A stretch of 39,888 bases of DNA, from assembly GCA_963668435.2 (NCBI GenBank), contig CAXXSC010000011.1, positions 1 through 39,888 on the forward strand, read 5' to 3'. Source of the stretch: G963668435 sp963668435. Its GTDB lineage: Bacteria > Latescibacterota > Latescibacteria > Latescibacterales > Latescibacteraceae. The first letter of the stretch is position 1, and every line of letters begins with the position of its first letter. Below, in pieces: positions 14,308-23,470 of this stretch. Both the position numbers and the translations under genes were made by a program. The notes under the pieces were generated by a model. It was given only the letters and a program-made list of their open reading frames with translations, made no database searches and had not been told where the DNA came from.

Positions 14308-14460
14308 ATGACACCTGAAAGCGCATTAAACGCCACCTGGATATGGATGGCCATATATGCTGTCGGCGCCTCGGCGTTCTTCGTGATTGCCATCTGGGGC
14401 ATCTACCGGGGCGGCCTCGACGTGCTCGAACTCCTCAAGAACGAGAAAAACGGCAACTGA
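14308..14460 (+). CDS. 50-aa membrane peptide encoded with the symporter
   Basis: MTPESALNATWIWMAIYAVG, then ASAFFVIAIWGIYRGG, is a single hydrophobic helix with a charged C-terminus (LELLKNEKNGN). AAGGGAG sits 11 nt before the ATG. It follows the symporter stop by one base and is followed by a terminator, so the two genes form an operon. Several SSS transporters have a small membrane partner, so a subunit or stabiliser is likely. Confidence 0.7.
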   Translation: MTPESALNATWIWMAIYAVGASAFFVIAIWGIYRGGLDVLELLKNEKNGN

Positions 14461-14483
14461 GAGAATCGACACACCGATTTTGC

Positions 14484-14524
14484 ACGGGGACAGACGGCAC
14501 GCCGCCTGCCCCCGTTCATTTTTT
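14484..14524 (+). terminator. Terminator after the symporter operon
   Basis: ACGGGGACAG pairs with CTGCCCCCGT with two mismatches around a GC-rich centre, followed by a T tract (CATTTTTTAT). It lies 24 nt after the stop of the 50-aa gene. Confidence 0.6.
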
Positions 14525-14728
14525 ATGGGCAGGGCCGCCTGTCCCGCGTATGGATGCTATCCGAAACCGGCCAGCTGTAGAGGGGGGGCTGTGGCAATTT
14601 CAGCATAACCGTTTCAGGCAGTTGTGATCATGAGGCACGGTCCGGCTGTGCGCCTGCCCTGACAGCAACTTGTCCGCAGCACCTTCCCCGGTGCTTTCGG
14701 GCATAATCCCCTGCCAAAGAGCAGTCGC

Positions 14729-15556
14729 TTACCCTTCCGGCGCGGCCTGACAGCAACGCAGGACCTCGTCGAGCACAGGCGCCTGCATGTTCGTTTCAAT
14801 ACGCCGCCCGCCCATTTTTTCCAGACGGCTGACAAAATCCGTACGTTCCCCCTCGTAGAAAAAGAGCGGTTTGCCCAGGTCGCGCGCACATTCGACCGAA
14901 TACCATGTTCCCCCGCTGTCGCCGGGCTCTACCACGATCACCGCCGATGCCATCGCCGCCATGAGCCTGTTTCGCCTGAGCGCCGCATGCCGCCTGAACC
15001 GCGACAAAGGCGGCATTTCGGACAACACCAGAAGGTCGTCGCCCTCGTCGTAACTGCCCCTGAGCCGTTTCATGGAAAAATGACTGTGCCCGTGCGGCAA
15101 AACCGCGATTGTCCTTCCTCCGCCATCGAGTGTCCCGATGTGAGCGGCGCTGTCCACGCCGCGGGCGTAACCGCTGACCACTGCCACCGGACGGTCGTAC
15201 ATGCCGATTATCTTGCCGCATTTCATGGCGAATCCCAGCGCCTTGTCCGAGGCGTTCCGTGATCCGCAGATGAATACGGAGGGCAGTCGCAGCATTGCGG
15301 TGTCCCCTACAGAGAACAGAAGGCGCGGATGACCGCTGTTGAGCCCGCGTTCCCAACGGGCGGGATAGCAGTCGTCCTCACGCCCGAATGTCCGTACCGC
15401 GTTGTCCTCCATGAACTTCAAGTCATCGGAGGCAATGCCTCCCGCGTGTTCACTGTTCCCGATGAAATCTCCGTAATATCGTTCCGCCTCAAGAACATTG
15501 TGTTCGGCGTGACGGAACGCAGTGATCCATGCCGCGATATCGATACTGTCTTTCAT
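14729..15556 (-). CDS. dprA: DNA-processing protein DprA (DprA/Smf family)
   Basis: 275 aa. The Rossmann-like DprA domain is evident: VFICGSRNAS (phosphate loop), VAVVSGYARGVDSAAHIGTL (family signature SGxARGxDxxAH), RTIAVLPHG, then RHAALRRNRLMAAMASAVIV and GDSGGTWYSVECARDLGKPL. DprA binds single-stranded DNA from natural transformation and loads RecA. The N-terminal ~100 residues lack the usual SAM domain and are short. ATG 15556 is preceded by AAGGGGG; a longer in-frame start at 15643 is less likely. It stands alone on the minus strand, with no other competence gene in view. SLOG-family sensors are an alternative, but the ARG.D..AH and RNR motifs favour DprA. Confidence 0.75.
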   Translation of the reverse strand: MKDSIDIAAWITAFRHAEHNVLEAERYYGDFIGNSEHAGGIASDDLKFMEDNAVRTFGREDDCYPARWERGLNSGHPRLLFSVGDTAMLRLPSVFICGSRNASDKALGFAMKCGKIIGMYDRPVAVVSGYARGVDSAAHIGTLDGGGRTIAVLPHGHSHFSMKRLRGSYDEGDDLLVLSEMPPLSRFRRHAALRRNRLMAAMASAVIVVEPGDSGGTWYSVECARDLGKPLFFYEGERTDFVSRLEKMGGRRIETNMQAPVLDEVLRCCQAAPEG

Positions 15557-15789
15557 GTCGAATCCCCCTTGAGTCGACAGATGCACTTTATAACACCCGT
15601 TAATGCTTATTGTTGACGATAACCGCCGCCATTCCCTGTGCAATGGTATACAATAAAATATATGGTGCGCAAAATGTCAAGTAATTATTTACAGTATTCA
15701 CATGAGTGCCGTAAAACGATATTCAGAAGGGGGTTAGCATTGGGAGAAAGGAAGAAAAACAGAATACAGAATTCAGGAGGAAAGAACAT

Positions 15790-16150
15790 GGAACACGGAT
15801 TACGCGGATTGAAAAAGATAGATGAGGGGCAAAGGCACAGAGAAAGAAATAGATCGTCTGAACCGCTGATTTCTATGATTAAATGATTAACGATGATTGA
15901 TACCCCCTCGGCTTCGCCGTGTCCCCCCTGAAAGAGGGGGGGCCTTCGCTAAAGCTACGGCTTGGCAGGTCGCGACAAAAGACGCAAAAACAGCACGATA
16001 ACTAGCGCCGCAAATACTGGTGAACCCACCAGCAAGCGTACGATGGCGCAGCATCGTACAGTGAATCGATCTGCACCACCCTATCAGACCTAAAAGCATC
16101 CGCTGATGCCAGAAACAAAAAGTGCCCGCTGGCACCGGTTCTCTCAGCAA
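15790..16150. repeat. Left repeat composite E-F-C'-D' before the CoADR gene
   Basis: Module E (about 15790-15950) contains GTCTGAACCGCTGATT, ATGATTAAATGATTAACG and a GGCTTCGCC hairpin within a CCCCCTC/GAGGGGG arm. Module F (about 15970-16035) has AAATACTGGTGAACCCACC. The C' hairpin GTACGATG/CATCGTAC (8 bp) lies at about 16036-16057. The D' hairpins GCATC/GATGC and GTGCC/GGCAC follow, ending in a partial A' (ACCGGTTCTCTC). The same modules recur at 23080, 26815 and 32150. No gene is seen. Confidence 0.75.
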
Positions 16151-16347
16151 AATATCTGTTTTTTCTATCTTCTGTCTTCTGTTTTTTCTCTTTCCCCCTT
16201 TCCCCCGCTGCTGTGACGCATTATTTTATTATCAGGAATTATTACCGGAAAACACGGGGAGATGTGTTTGTTTTACGAACGGGAATTGTTTATTCACTCA
16301 TCGAAACAAGCGGCAGCGACAGCGCTCCTGCCGCACAGGGGGTTATC

Positions 16348-18057
16348 ATGGGTACCAGAATCGTAATCATCGGCGGCGTCGCGGGCGGCGCATCAGCGGC
16401 GGCACGGGCCAGGAGGCTTTCCGAGGAGGCGGAGATCATCATGTTCGAGCGCGGCGACTATATCTCGTTCGCCAACTGCGGCCTCCCTTACCACATCGGG
16501 GGTGACATCCCGGAACGAAGCCGTCTCATTGTCCAGACACCCGAGGCCATGCGGACCCGTTTCAGGATCGATGTCCGCACCAACTGCGAGGTCATGTCCA
16601 TCGACCGTGCGAAAAAAACAGTCCATGTGCTCAATCACAAGAGCGGCGAGGAGTACGACCAGCCCTATGACAACATCGTGCTCAGCCCCGGCGCGGAACC
16701 GTTCCGTCCGCCGATCCCCGGCATCGATCTCGACAAGGTGTTCACGCTCCGCACGATCAACGATATGGACGGTATCCAGGATGTCCTCCGCGAGAATGCG
16801 CCGAAACGAGCGGTGGTTGTCGGCGGCGGCTACATCGGGCTCGAGGTCACCGAGGCGCTCCGTCAGCGCGGCATCGAGGTCACCCTTGTCGAGCTGGAGC
16901 CGCAGGTCATGGTCACCGCCGACCCGGAAATGGCCGCTCCCATCAAACAGCAGCTGGAACTGCACGGTGTCGACCTCCGTCTCGGCACCTCACTGACCGG
17001 TGTCAGCGAGGAGGGCAACCTGCTTCGTGTCGCCCTCAGCTCGGGCGCCTCCCTGCTCTGCGGCCTCGTGATCATGAGCGTAGGTGTTCGCCCGGAATCG
17101 AAACTGGCTCGCGAATCGGGCCTTGAGGTCGGTCAGCGCGGCGGCATAGTGGTGGATGACCACATGCGGACAAACGATCCCGATATCTACGCTGTTGGTG
17201 ACGCTGTTGAGATTGTCGAGCTTGTCGGCGGGCAGAAAATGTCGATCCCGCTTGCGGGCCCCGCGAACCGTCAGGGCCGCACCGCCGCGGACAACATCCT
17301 CGGCCGCGACAGTGTCTACAAGAAGACGCAGGGCACCGCGATCTGCAAGGTGTTCGACCTGACAATCGGCATGACCGGCATGAACGAAAAAGCCCTGAAA
17401 CGCGCGGGCATGAGCTATGAAAAAGTCTATGTGCACCCGGCGAGCCACGCCACATATTATCCCGGCGCGCACCCGATCAGCCTGAAACTGATCTACGATC
17501 CCGACAACGGACGGGTTCTTGGTGCGCAGGCGGCAGGCATGAGCGGCGTCGACAAACGTATCGATATTCTCGCGGTCGCCATCCGCACCGGCATGGCTGT
17601 CGAGGATCTCGAACATCTCGAACTCTGCTACGCACCGCCCTACGGGTCCGCGAAAGATCCGGTGAACTATGCCGGTTTCGTGGCCTCCAATGTCCGGCGC
17701 GGCGATGTCGCTCTCTGCCATTACGAGGAGGTCAGCGCCCCCGCGGACAACCAGTACCTGCTCGATGTCCGTACTGCCAAAGAGCACGCGGGCGGCTCGA
17801 TCCCCGGCGCAATGCTCATCCCGGTGGACGAGCTCCGCGACCGTCTGGACGAGCTCCCAAAAGACAAGGAACTGCTCGTGTTCTGCCAGGTGGGCCTCCG
17901 CGGCTATATCGCCTGCCGGATTCTCAGCCAGAACGGCTTCAAATGCCGTAATTTCACCGGCGGCTACACCACATGGCGCACGTTCTCCGATGCGCTCACA
18001 GCACCGGACCTTCTCAAGCAGGACATGCGCGACGATACCGGCGAGCACTCGGACTGA
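16348..18057 (+). CDS. CoA-disulfide reductase/NADH persulfide reductase with C-terminal rhodanese domain
   Basis: 569 aa. The FAD domain starts RIVIIGGVAGGASAAARARR (GxGxxG) and holds the single active cysteine C44 in FANCGLPYHIGG, typical of CoA-disulfide reductases. The NAD domain has VVVGGGYIGLEVTEAL, and IYAVGDAVE closes the second FAD motif. The C-terminal rhodanese domain has C513 in VFCQVGLRGY. Such CoADR-Rhd fusions reduce CoA disulfide, CoA persulfide or polysulfide with NADH and handle sulfane sulfur in the cytoplasm. ATG 16348 with AGGGGGTTATC upstream is chosen over an in-frame ATG at 16213 that would add 45 unrelated residues. The gene stands alone between repeat composites. Confidence 0.85.
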   Translation: MGTRIVIIGGVAGGASAAARARRLSEEAEIIMFERGDYISFANCGLPYHIGGDIPERSRLIVQTPEAMRTRFRIDVRTNCEVMSIDRAKKTVHVLNHKSGEEYDQPYDNIVLSPGAEPFRPPIPGIDLDKVFTLRTINDMDGIQDVLRENAPKRAVVVGGGYIGLEVTEALRQRGIEVTLVELEPQVMVTADPEMAAPIKQQLELHGVDLRLGTSLTGVSEEGNLLRVALSSGASLLCGLVIMSVGVRPESKLARESGLEVGQRGGIVVDDHMRTNDPDIYAVGDAVEIVELVGGQKMSIPLAGPANRQGRTAADNILGRDSVYKKTQGTAICKVFDLTIGMTGMNEKALKRAGMSYEKVYVHPASHATYYPGAHPISLKLIYDPDNGRVLGAQAAGMSGVDKRIDILAVAIRTGMAVEDLEHLELCYAPPYGSAKDPVNYAGFVASNVRRGDVALCHYEEVSAPADNQYLLDVRTAKEHAGGSIPGAMLIPVDELRDRLDELPKDKELLVFCQVGLRGYIACRILSQNGFKCRNFTGGYTTWRTFSDALTAPDLLKQDMRDDTGEHSD

Positions 18058-18069
18058 AACGGCGGATAA

Positions 18070-18410
18070 AATGACCTGCCGGTCCTTTCGGACCGCCAGT
18101 TGGCTGTCATTGGGGGCACCATCATTTGATGGTTCCCCCAAACCCCCTCCACAAAGGGGCGGCAGCCCCCTTGTATATCCGTCATCTGCCGATGCCGGAT
18201 GGGCTGTGCAGATTGAGCATCGGCGGATGCTTTTTGGTCAGATGGGGACATACAGATCGAGCCGCTATTGTCGCTGCGACGACAACGCTGGGTGCCAGCG
18301 GGCACTTTTTGTTTCTGGCAGGGCTGTGCAGTCTACACGGACAAAGATGCTGCGCGACGTTGTTCTTAGATTGTGGGATCAGCGGAAAAACAATCAACGC
18401 AAAGGCGCTG
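18070..18410. repeat. Right repeat composite A-D-C-D-C after the CoADR gene
   Basis: Module A: GGTCC/GGACC hairpin (about 18080-18095), then a long hairpin 18110-18141 with outer TTGGGGG/CCCCCAA and inner ACCATCA/TGATGGT. D: GCATC/GATGC. C: TTGTCG/CGACAA. D: GTGCC/GGCAC followed by TTTTTG. C: a larger stem-loop, then TTGTGGGATCAG. It ends in an E-like tail (CAATCAACGCAAAGGCG). Hairpin plus T run next to the stop could also end transcription. Confidence 0.7.
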
Positions 18411-18544
18411 AGACGCAGAGATAAAAGAATGATGGAAAAGAAGAATTCCTCAGCCCTTTGAGCCCCCCCCACGAATACTATGGTATAAGGAAGGGGAATG
18501 TAGTGAAACGACAGGTGGGCATTTTTTAAACAGGTGATCATGCA
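18411..18544. other. Spacer between two oppositely oriented repeat composites
   Basis: Short AT-rich and low-complexity DNA with a CCCCCCC run (18466-18472). No gene or further repeat is recognised. Confidence 0.4.
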
Positions 18545-18670
18545 AACTAGCGTTCATCCTCGCAGGGCTGAACAGCGTTTCACGCTGTTCACACATATCA
18601 GAAACAAAAAGGGGCCGCCACCCCCCAATGACAGACACTGTCCGATCGGGACGATCAGTATGCAGTCCAT
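18545..18670. repeat. Left repeat composite C'-D'-A' before the ThuA gene
   Basis: C' hairpin with TCGCAGGGCTGAACAGCG, the conserved ACATATCAGAAACAAAAAG linker, a GGGGC-type D' arm and a shortened A' (CAATGACAGACACTGTCC). Its orientation is opposite to the composite after the gene at 19735, so the ThuA gene is bracketed by inverted repeats. Confidence 0.65.
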
Positions 18671-18808
18671 CGGTCTATCAGTCTATCAATCAGCCTGACA
18701 GTCAGTCTGGAAGGCGGCGCTTTTTCCGTGAACCAGTTTTCATTTCCCGGCAGCTCACAAATAATTATCGTATAATATACAGAATCACTCACATAACACG
18801 AGGTTGCA

Positions 18809-19675
18809 ATGAAGAACAGCAGGAGTATTTCGAGACGGTCGCTGTTGACAACAGGGATCGGCGCGGCGGCGGCAGGTCTGGCGGTGTCGGAATCGCAGGC
18901 GGCGTACAAAGCGCCGGGCGAGGTCAGGGTCGTGTTCCTCGGCGGCGATTTTTATCACAACGGAGTCACGCAGGAGCAGTGTTTCCGCCGTGTTTACGGT
19001 GTCACTGACTGGCACCTGATGTTCGCGCAGGACAGCGCTTTTGTCACCCCCGAACTTCTGGAAACAGCCGACCTGTTTGTCATGACCCGTTACATGACCG
19101 ACACGCAGAAAACGAATTTCTCGCTGGGATTCTCGCCTGACCGCATTGTCGAGGGCAGGAACGAGCCCTCCTATTTCATGAGCGACCGCCTGGAAAGCGC
19201 GATCATCGCCAATGTCCGGCGCGGCATGGGCCTTCTCTCGCTCCACTGCTCGATCTGGAACGGCAACAAGCGGCACTACATGGACCTTCTCGATGTCCAG
19301 GAGCCGAAAATGCACACGAAAGTCCAGCCGACACTGGTGCACGAGCTCAATCAGGGCCACCCGATCACGAAAGGCATCACGGATTTCAGCATCGGCGACG
19401 ACGAGATTTTCAGCGCGGTGATGAAAAACGGCGGCGGCCACACGCCCCTGCTCAAGCTCAAGGGCGAGGAACAGCCGATCGACACGCTTGGCGGATGGTG
19501 CCGCGAGGAGGGCAAAGGCCGCGTGGTGTCCCTCCTGCCCGGCCACACAACTGGCCCCTATGTCAACCAGTCCTACCGTAAGATACTCTGGAACGCCGCA
19601 CACTGGGCCCTTCGAAAAGATATCCCGTCCTCACCCCACATAAAACCGAGTTTCGACACGACAATCTATGACTGA
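18809..19675 (+). CDS. Tat-exported ThuA-like domain protein
   Basis: 288 aa. The N-terminus SRRSLLTTGIGAAAAGLA is a twin-arginine signal. The mature part follows the ThuA/glutamine-amidotransferase-like fold (VRVVFLGGDFYHNG, DLFVMTRYM, GMGLLSLHCSIW, PITKGITDFSI, KGRVVSLLPGHT). ThuA proteins occur with sugar utilisation genes; their exact chemistry is unsettled, and exported copies are common in polysaccharide degraders. It probably acts in the periplasm after folding in the cytoplasm. It is a single-gene unit flanked on both sides by repeat composites in mirror orientation. Confidence 0.75.
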   Translation: MKNSRSISRRSLLTTGIGAAAAGLAVSESQAAYKAPGEVRVVFLGGDFYHNGVTQEQCFRRVYGVTDWHLMFAQDSAFVTPELLETADLFVMTRYMTDTQKTNFSLGFSPDRIVEGRNEPSYFMSDRLESAIIANVRRGMGLLSLHCSIWNGNKRHYMDLLDVQEPKMHTKVQPTLVHELNQGHPITKGITDFSIGDDEIFSAVMKNGGGHTPLLKLKGEEQPIDTLGGWCREEGKGRVVSLLPGHTTGPYVNQSYRKILWNAAHWALRKDIPSSPHIKPSFDTTIYD

Positions 19676-19734
19676 GTTCAGATGGGCTGACATGCCGCTT
19701 AACTGATTTACGGCCTTACTGACTTACTGACCTG

Positions 19735-20125
19735 TCCGGTCTTACGACCGGACAGTGGATGTCATCAGGGGAAACCGGAATTTCCCGGTCTCCCCTGAAA
19801 CCCCTTCTGGAAAGGGCCGGCGGGCCCTTAATATTTCTAATGGGGATGTGCAGAGTGAATCGCTGTTGTCGCTGCGACGACAACGCAGGATAGTGAGATC
19901 AGCGATTTGTTGATATATTGCCTGTCTGCACACAAAGCGCCGCAGGCTGCCCCCCTTTTTCAGGGGGGACACGGCAAAGCCGAGGGGGGTATTCTTTCAA
20001 TCATCGTTAATCATTTAATCATCGCCATCAGCGGTTCAGACAATCCATCTTTTCTCGGTGCCTTCGTCCCTTTGCCCCTCATCTATCTTTTTCAATCCGC
20101 GTAATCCGTGTTCCATGTATCTTTT
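19735..20125. repeat. Right repeat composite A-D-C and inverted module E' after the ThuA gene
   Basis: A: TGTCCGGTC/GACCGGACA hairpin and the long hairpin at 19766-19797 (GGGGA/TCCCC outside, ACCGG/CCGGT inside). D: GGGCC/GGCCC. C: TTGTCG/CGACAA. E' (about 19945-20125) is the exact module of 15790-15950 in reverse, with the GGCAAAGCC arm inside CCCCCC/GGGGGG. Nothing coding is seen. Confidence 0.75.
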
Positions 20126-20214
20126 CTCAATGATGTTTTTGATTGACTTATGGGGGATTTTGTGGCAGATTACCAGTAGCGGGAGTGCCGCATTCTGGCG
20201 AGGAGGGAACAGGC

Positions 20215-20982
20215 ATGAGCGAGAGCGCGAAAATATACAGCGCCGATTACACCATACGAAGTGACGATCTCGAGCCGGGCGGCGCAGTCTCGGCACCGTC
20301 GCTGGCGGGGCTCTGCCTCGATACCGCGGGCCGTCATGCCGCAGAGCTGGGCCTGTCGGTTTTCGATCTCTTTACCGACAACCGCACCTGGGTGCTCTCA
20401 CGGTTCGCCCTGACAGTGGAACAGCATCCCGGCGCCTGGGACAAGGTGACCATCAAGACCTGGCCCACCGGCGCAAAACGGCTTTTCGCCCACCGCAATT
20501 TCCTCATCTACGATTCCATCGGCATCATCATCGGCGCGGCCTCAAGTGCCTGGCTGGTGATCGACACCGGGAGCAGACGGCCGGTGAGAATCCAGCCCCT
20601 GCTCGAAAAAATGGGCCAGACATTCCCCGACTGCACGCCTGACGACACACCGGACAAGCTGAGCCGTCCCGAATCGCCCGAGCTCACCAAAACGTTCGCG
20701 GTCCGCCTCGGCGATATCGATCTCAACGACCATGTCACCAGCAAGAGCTACATGGACTGGGCGCTGGAATCGGTGCCGCCCGAGATCAGGCGCGACTATG
20801 TTTTCAACGAGTTTACGATCAATTATGTCGCGGAGACGTTTTTCGGCGAATCGGTTGCCGCCCACGCGTCCATGAGCCATTCCGGCGATACCGTGACATT
20901 CGATCATGTGATCACGAGCGAGGACGGTGCCAAAGATCTCGCACTTGCCCGCAGTATCTGGCGCATTCAGCACAAATACTGA
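20215..20982 (+). CDS. Acyl-ACP thioesterase (FatA-like, double hotdog)
   Basis: 255 aa. Two hotdog repeats are visible: residues about 5-130 (YSADYTIRSDDLEPGGAVSA, then VLSRFALTVEQHPGAWDKVT) and about 155-250 (KTFAVRLGDIDLNDHVTSKS, then YMDWALESVP). The second has the N-x-H-V-(N/T) active-site motif (LNDHVTSKSYMDW) of plant FatA and bacterial homologues. The enzyme releases fatty acids from acyl carrier protein in the cytoplasm. AGGAGGG sits 9 nt before ATG 20215; an upstream in-frame ATG at 20143 overlaps repeat-like DNA and lacks such a site. Confidence 0.8.
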   Translation: MSESAKIYSADYTIRSDDLEPGGAVSAPSLAGLCLDTAGRHAAELGLSVFDLFTDNRTWVLSRFALTVEQHPGAWDKVTIKTWPTGAKRLFAHRNFLIYDSIGIIIGAASSAWLVIDTGSRRPVRIQPLLEKMGQTFPDCTPDDTPDKLSRPESPELTKTFAVRLGDIDLNDHVTSKSYMDWALESVPPEIRRDYVFNEFTINYVAETFFGESVAAHASMSHSGDTVTFDHVITSEDGAKDLALARSIWRIQHKY

Positions 20983-21327
20983 CAGGGGGCTGATCTTCCT
21001 GCATTCTTTATTCGGGCTCCCGGCCCCTGCCGTTCCATCAGTTTTCATCATTCAATCGACAGAATTCCCTGGCGTTTGCTCCGGGATTGTTCATTCACAA
21101 AAATCATCGGTTCAGGCAGCCTTTCCCCGTTTTTTCCTAACATTGTGCCTCTGCGCCTTTGTTCCACCTTTTCTTTAATGCTTAACCTGTGACCCTAAAC
21201 TTTCCCTCAATGTGTCCGCCGACACATTATTTCACCAAAGAAAAGACTTTATTTTTTTCCTAAACGTTATATTTTAAGTATTATAAGGAATGGCAGTCTT
21301 GCACGGCGTACTGAAAGGCGGGCGATC
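20983..21327. other. Intergenic region with degraded E' module
   Basis: About 21100-21170 resembles the reverse of module E (AAATCATCGGTTCAGGC, TGTGCCTCTGCGCC). A TGTGTC/GACACA hairpin lies at 21211-21226, and an AT-rich stretch (21240-21290) could hold the promoter of the next gene. No gene seen. Confidence 0.4.
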
Positions 21328-21615
21328 ATGGACATCTATTTCGAAATCCTGAAAGAAAACCTCATGAATATAAACTGGGACGGCCCCGCTATTTTCGTCG
21401 TCCTCATCCTCGCGGTGCTGCTTGTTCTCAGGAAATGGTCGATGCTGCTGCTCATAGTCCTGACCATCGTGCTCGGCTGGGGCGCCCAGGACCTCATCAT
21501 CACCAACTACGAGTCAAACCAGAATATTATAAGTGTCCCGCTGGTCATCTACAGTGTCGGCGGCGGCACTGTCCTTCTCCTCGCCCTCTACTCGTTCTTC
21601 AAATCATCCATATAG
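21328..21615 (+). CDS. 95-aa membrane protein with three hydrophobic segments
   Basis: Hydrophobic stretches lie at about residues 19-35 (GPAIFVVLILAVLLVL), 37-52 (WSMLLLIVLTIVLGWG) and 68-88 (ISVPLVIYSVGGGTVLLLAL). Codon use matches the host genes, and AAAGG lies before the ATG. It is a likely inner-membrane protein of unknown function. The insertion sequence lies 178 bp downstream. Confidence 0.65.
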   Translation: MDIYFEILKENLMNINWDGPAIFVVLILAVLLVLRKWSMLLLIVLTIVLGWGAQDLIITNYESNQNIISVPLVIYSVGGGTVLLLALYSFFKSSI

Positions 21616-21659
21616 CGCGCGCGGCAACAGCCGTGAATACGCGTGAACAGGTGTAAAGA

Positions 21660-21792
21660 AAGAAAATGGAACACGGATTTATGGATGAACGTGGATTTAA
21701 AAGAAATAAATAGCCACGAAAAGGCACAAAAAACACAGGGGAAAGACAGGGGTTCGCCGCAGAGGTGCAGAGAAAAATGAATTGTCTGAACC
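21660..21792. repeat. Left part of module E, split by the insertion sequence
   Basis: GAACACGGATTTATGGATG, then CCACGAAAAGGCAC, then CGCAGAGGTGCAGAG, ending GAATTGTCTGAACC. The module resumes at 23080 after the insertion sequence. GTCTGAACC (21784-21792) is duplicated at 23080-23088. Confidence 0.75.
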
Positions 21793-23079
21793 CAGTAGTG
21801 TCCGGTTAGAAATTAGCTTACAGTTTTAAAACGAAAAAGAGCTTGACATATCAACATTAGCATAAGGCGATACAATTTCGCAAAAACCTTAATTGACAAG
21901 GGTTTGCGAAGATGTTACCGCTTAAGAACAAACGAATCAAAAAACGCGCGCTACGCTCGTACAAACGATTTAGGCAGCCATTATGCACAGCTCTTGCGGC
22001 CACACCTGATCTGAAATCACGAGGTAACAGACCATTGCAAATGAGTTTTGAAGAACAGCTCGATGGCTTGATATATTTCCATCTCAATGAGTTCAAGTCG
22101 GGCCGCCACTTACTGCAAGTTCTTGAACAAGATACGTTTGCACGTGAAGTTATCGCGCCGAAAAACGGCATCAAGAAGAGCAGTTTTTTTGAAGCTATAA
22201 ACAGTCGCGGTCTTGAGCAATTGCTCCATGTTTTTACCGAGCTTCATGCTCAGGCGGCGAATACATTACCGGCGAAACATACGGAGTACGGTGATCTCGT
22301 TGCCATCGATGGTTCGCTTGTCGATGCGGTTCTTTCCATGCATTGGGCGGAATACACGGCCACCAAGAACAAGGCAAAGGTGCATCTCGGCTTCGATCTC
22401 AACTATGGCATACCGGAAAAACTCTTTCTGGCAGAGGGCAACAGCAATGAGCGTCTCTATGTCGATCAGATACTCAAGCCGGGACAAACCGGAATCATGG
22501 ACCGAGGTTACCTGACACACGAGGGCTTTGACCGCTGGCAAAAGGATAAAAAGCATTTTATTTGCCGTATTAAGGCCAATGCCCGAAAAACAGTTCTGCA
22601 AACCCATGACATCGACACGGATAGCATGATCTTCTATGATGCTACTGTACTGCTTGGTATTGATGCCATTAACCAGACGGAACGTGAAGTCAGGGTTGTC
22701 GCTTACCGCATCTTGAACCAGGAGTACTGGATCGCAACTGACCGCTTCGACCTCTCGGCGGAACAAATCGCCGCTGCATTCAGGCTGCGCTGGGATATTG
22801 AACGATTCTTTGCCTGGTGGAAACGGCATCTGAAAGTCTATCATATCATCGCGCGCAGTGAATATGGCTTGAAGGTCCAAATGCTTGCCGGGCTTATTAC
22901 TTACCTCCTGTTAGCAATTTATTGTCATGAAGAATATAATGAAAAAGTCTCTATCAAAAGAGCCCGAGAATTACGAATTAATATCCAAAACGAAGCTCGA
23001 GGCTTTTTCGATGATGCTCAACAAGAGCAAAGGAGCAATAAACAGCATCTATTCGCTAAAACCTAACCGGACACTACTG
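21793..23079 (+). mobile_element. IS4-family insertion sequence, complete, 1287 bp
   Basis: Terminal inverted repeats start CAGTAGTGTCCGGTTAG on the left and mirror this on the right (ending 23079), with further partial similarity (TTAGC) inside. A 9-bp target duplication GTCTGAACC flanks it. It carries one intact transposase gene. The intact ends and open frame suggest a recent insertion. The target is the host repeat module E. Confidence 0.9.
21912..23066 (+). CDS. IS4-family DDE transposase
   Basis: 384 aa. The catalytic triad is readable: D133 in VAIDGSLVD, D197 in GIMDRGYL and E297 in RWDIERFFAWWKRH, which carries the IS4-type Y/F-R-E-K signature. It cuts and joins the element's inverted repeats at new sites. 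The length is typical for the family. The gene fills nearly all of the element and its stop lies 13 bp inside the right end. The reading frame is intact, so it may be active. Confidence 0.9.
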   Translation: MLPLKNKRIKKRALRSYKRFRQPLCTALAATPDLKSRGNRPLQMSFEEQLDGLIYFHLNEFKSGRHLLQVLEQDTFAREVIAPKNGIKKSSFFEAINSRGLEQLLHVFTELHAQAANTLPAKHTEYGDLVAIDGSLVDAVLSMHWAEYTATKNKAKVHLGFDLNYGIPEKLFLAEGNSNERLYVDQILKPGQTGIMDRGYLTHEGFDRWQKDKKHFICRIKANARKTVLQTHDIDTDSMIFYDATVLLGIDAINQTEREVRVVAYRILNQEYWIATDRFDLSAEQIAAAFRLRWDIERFFAWWKRHLKVYHIIARSEYGLKVQMLAGLITYLLLAIYCHEEYNEKVSIKRARELRINIQNEARGFFDDAQQEQRSNKQHLFAKT

Positions 23080-23420
23080 GTCTGAACCACTGATTTTTAT
23101 GATTAAATGATTAACGATGATTGAAAGATTACCCCCCTCGGCTTCGCCGTGTTCCCCCTGAAAGAGGGGGCGGTCGCTCCAGCTTTCGCTAAAGCTACGG
23201 CGTGGCAGGTCGCGGCATAAGACTCAAAAACAGCACGATAACTAGCGCCGCAAATACTGGTGAACCCACCAGCCAGCGTTCAGCCGCGCAGGGCTGAACA
23301 GCGATTCGACCTGCACATCCCCATCAGAAATATAAAGTGCCCGCTGGCACCCGCCGGCCCTGCGGAGAGAGGTGCGGAGAGAACCGGAAAATGCCGGTTC
23401 TCTTCGCAAAATCAGCCCCA
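23080..23420. repeat. Rest of module E, then F-C'-D'-A'
   Basis: E resumes with GTCTGAACCACTGATT and the GGCTTCGCC hairpin. F (about 23200-23275) has AAATACTGGTGAACCCACC. C': GTTCAGCC/GGCTGAAC. D': GTGCC/GGCAC. A': GAGAACCGG/CCGGTTCTC around AAAATG (about 23382-23406). A' is nearest the 3' end of the BNR gene that follows. Confidence 0.75.
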
Positions 23421-23470
23421 TCTTTTCATCTTTCAGTCTTCTATTCTTTTTTTCCCTCTCTTTTCCCCTT

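Noticed and set aside
16990..18141. 383-aa antisense frame
   Set aside because: Shadow of the CoADR-rhodanese gene, which has clear catalytic motifs.
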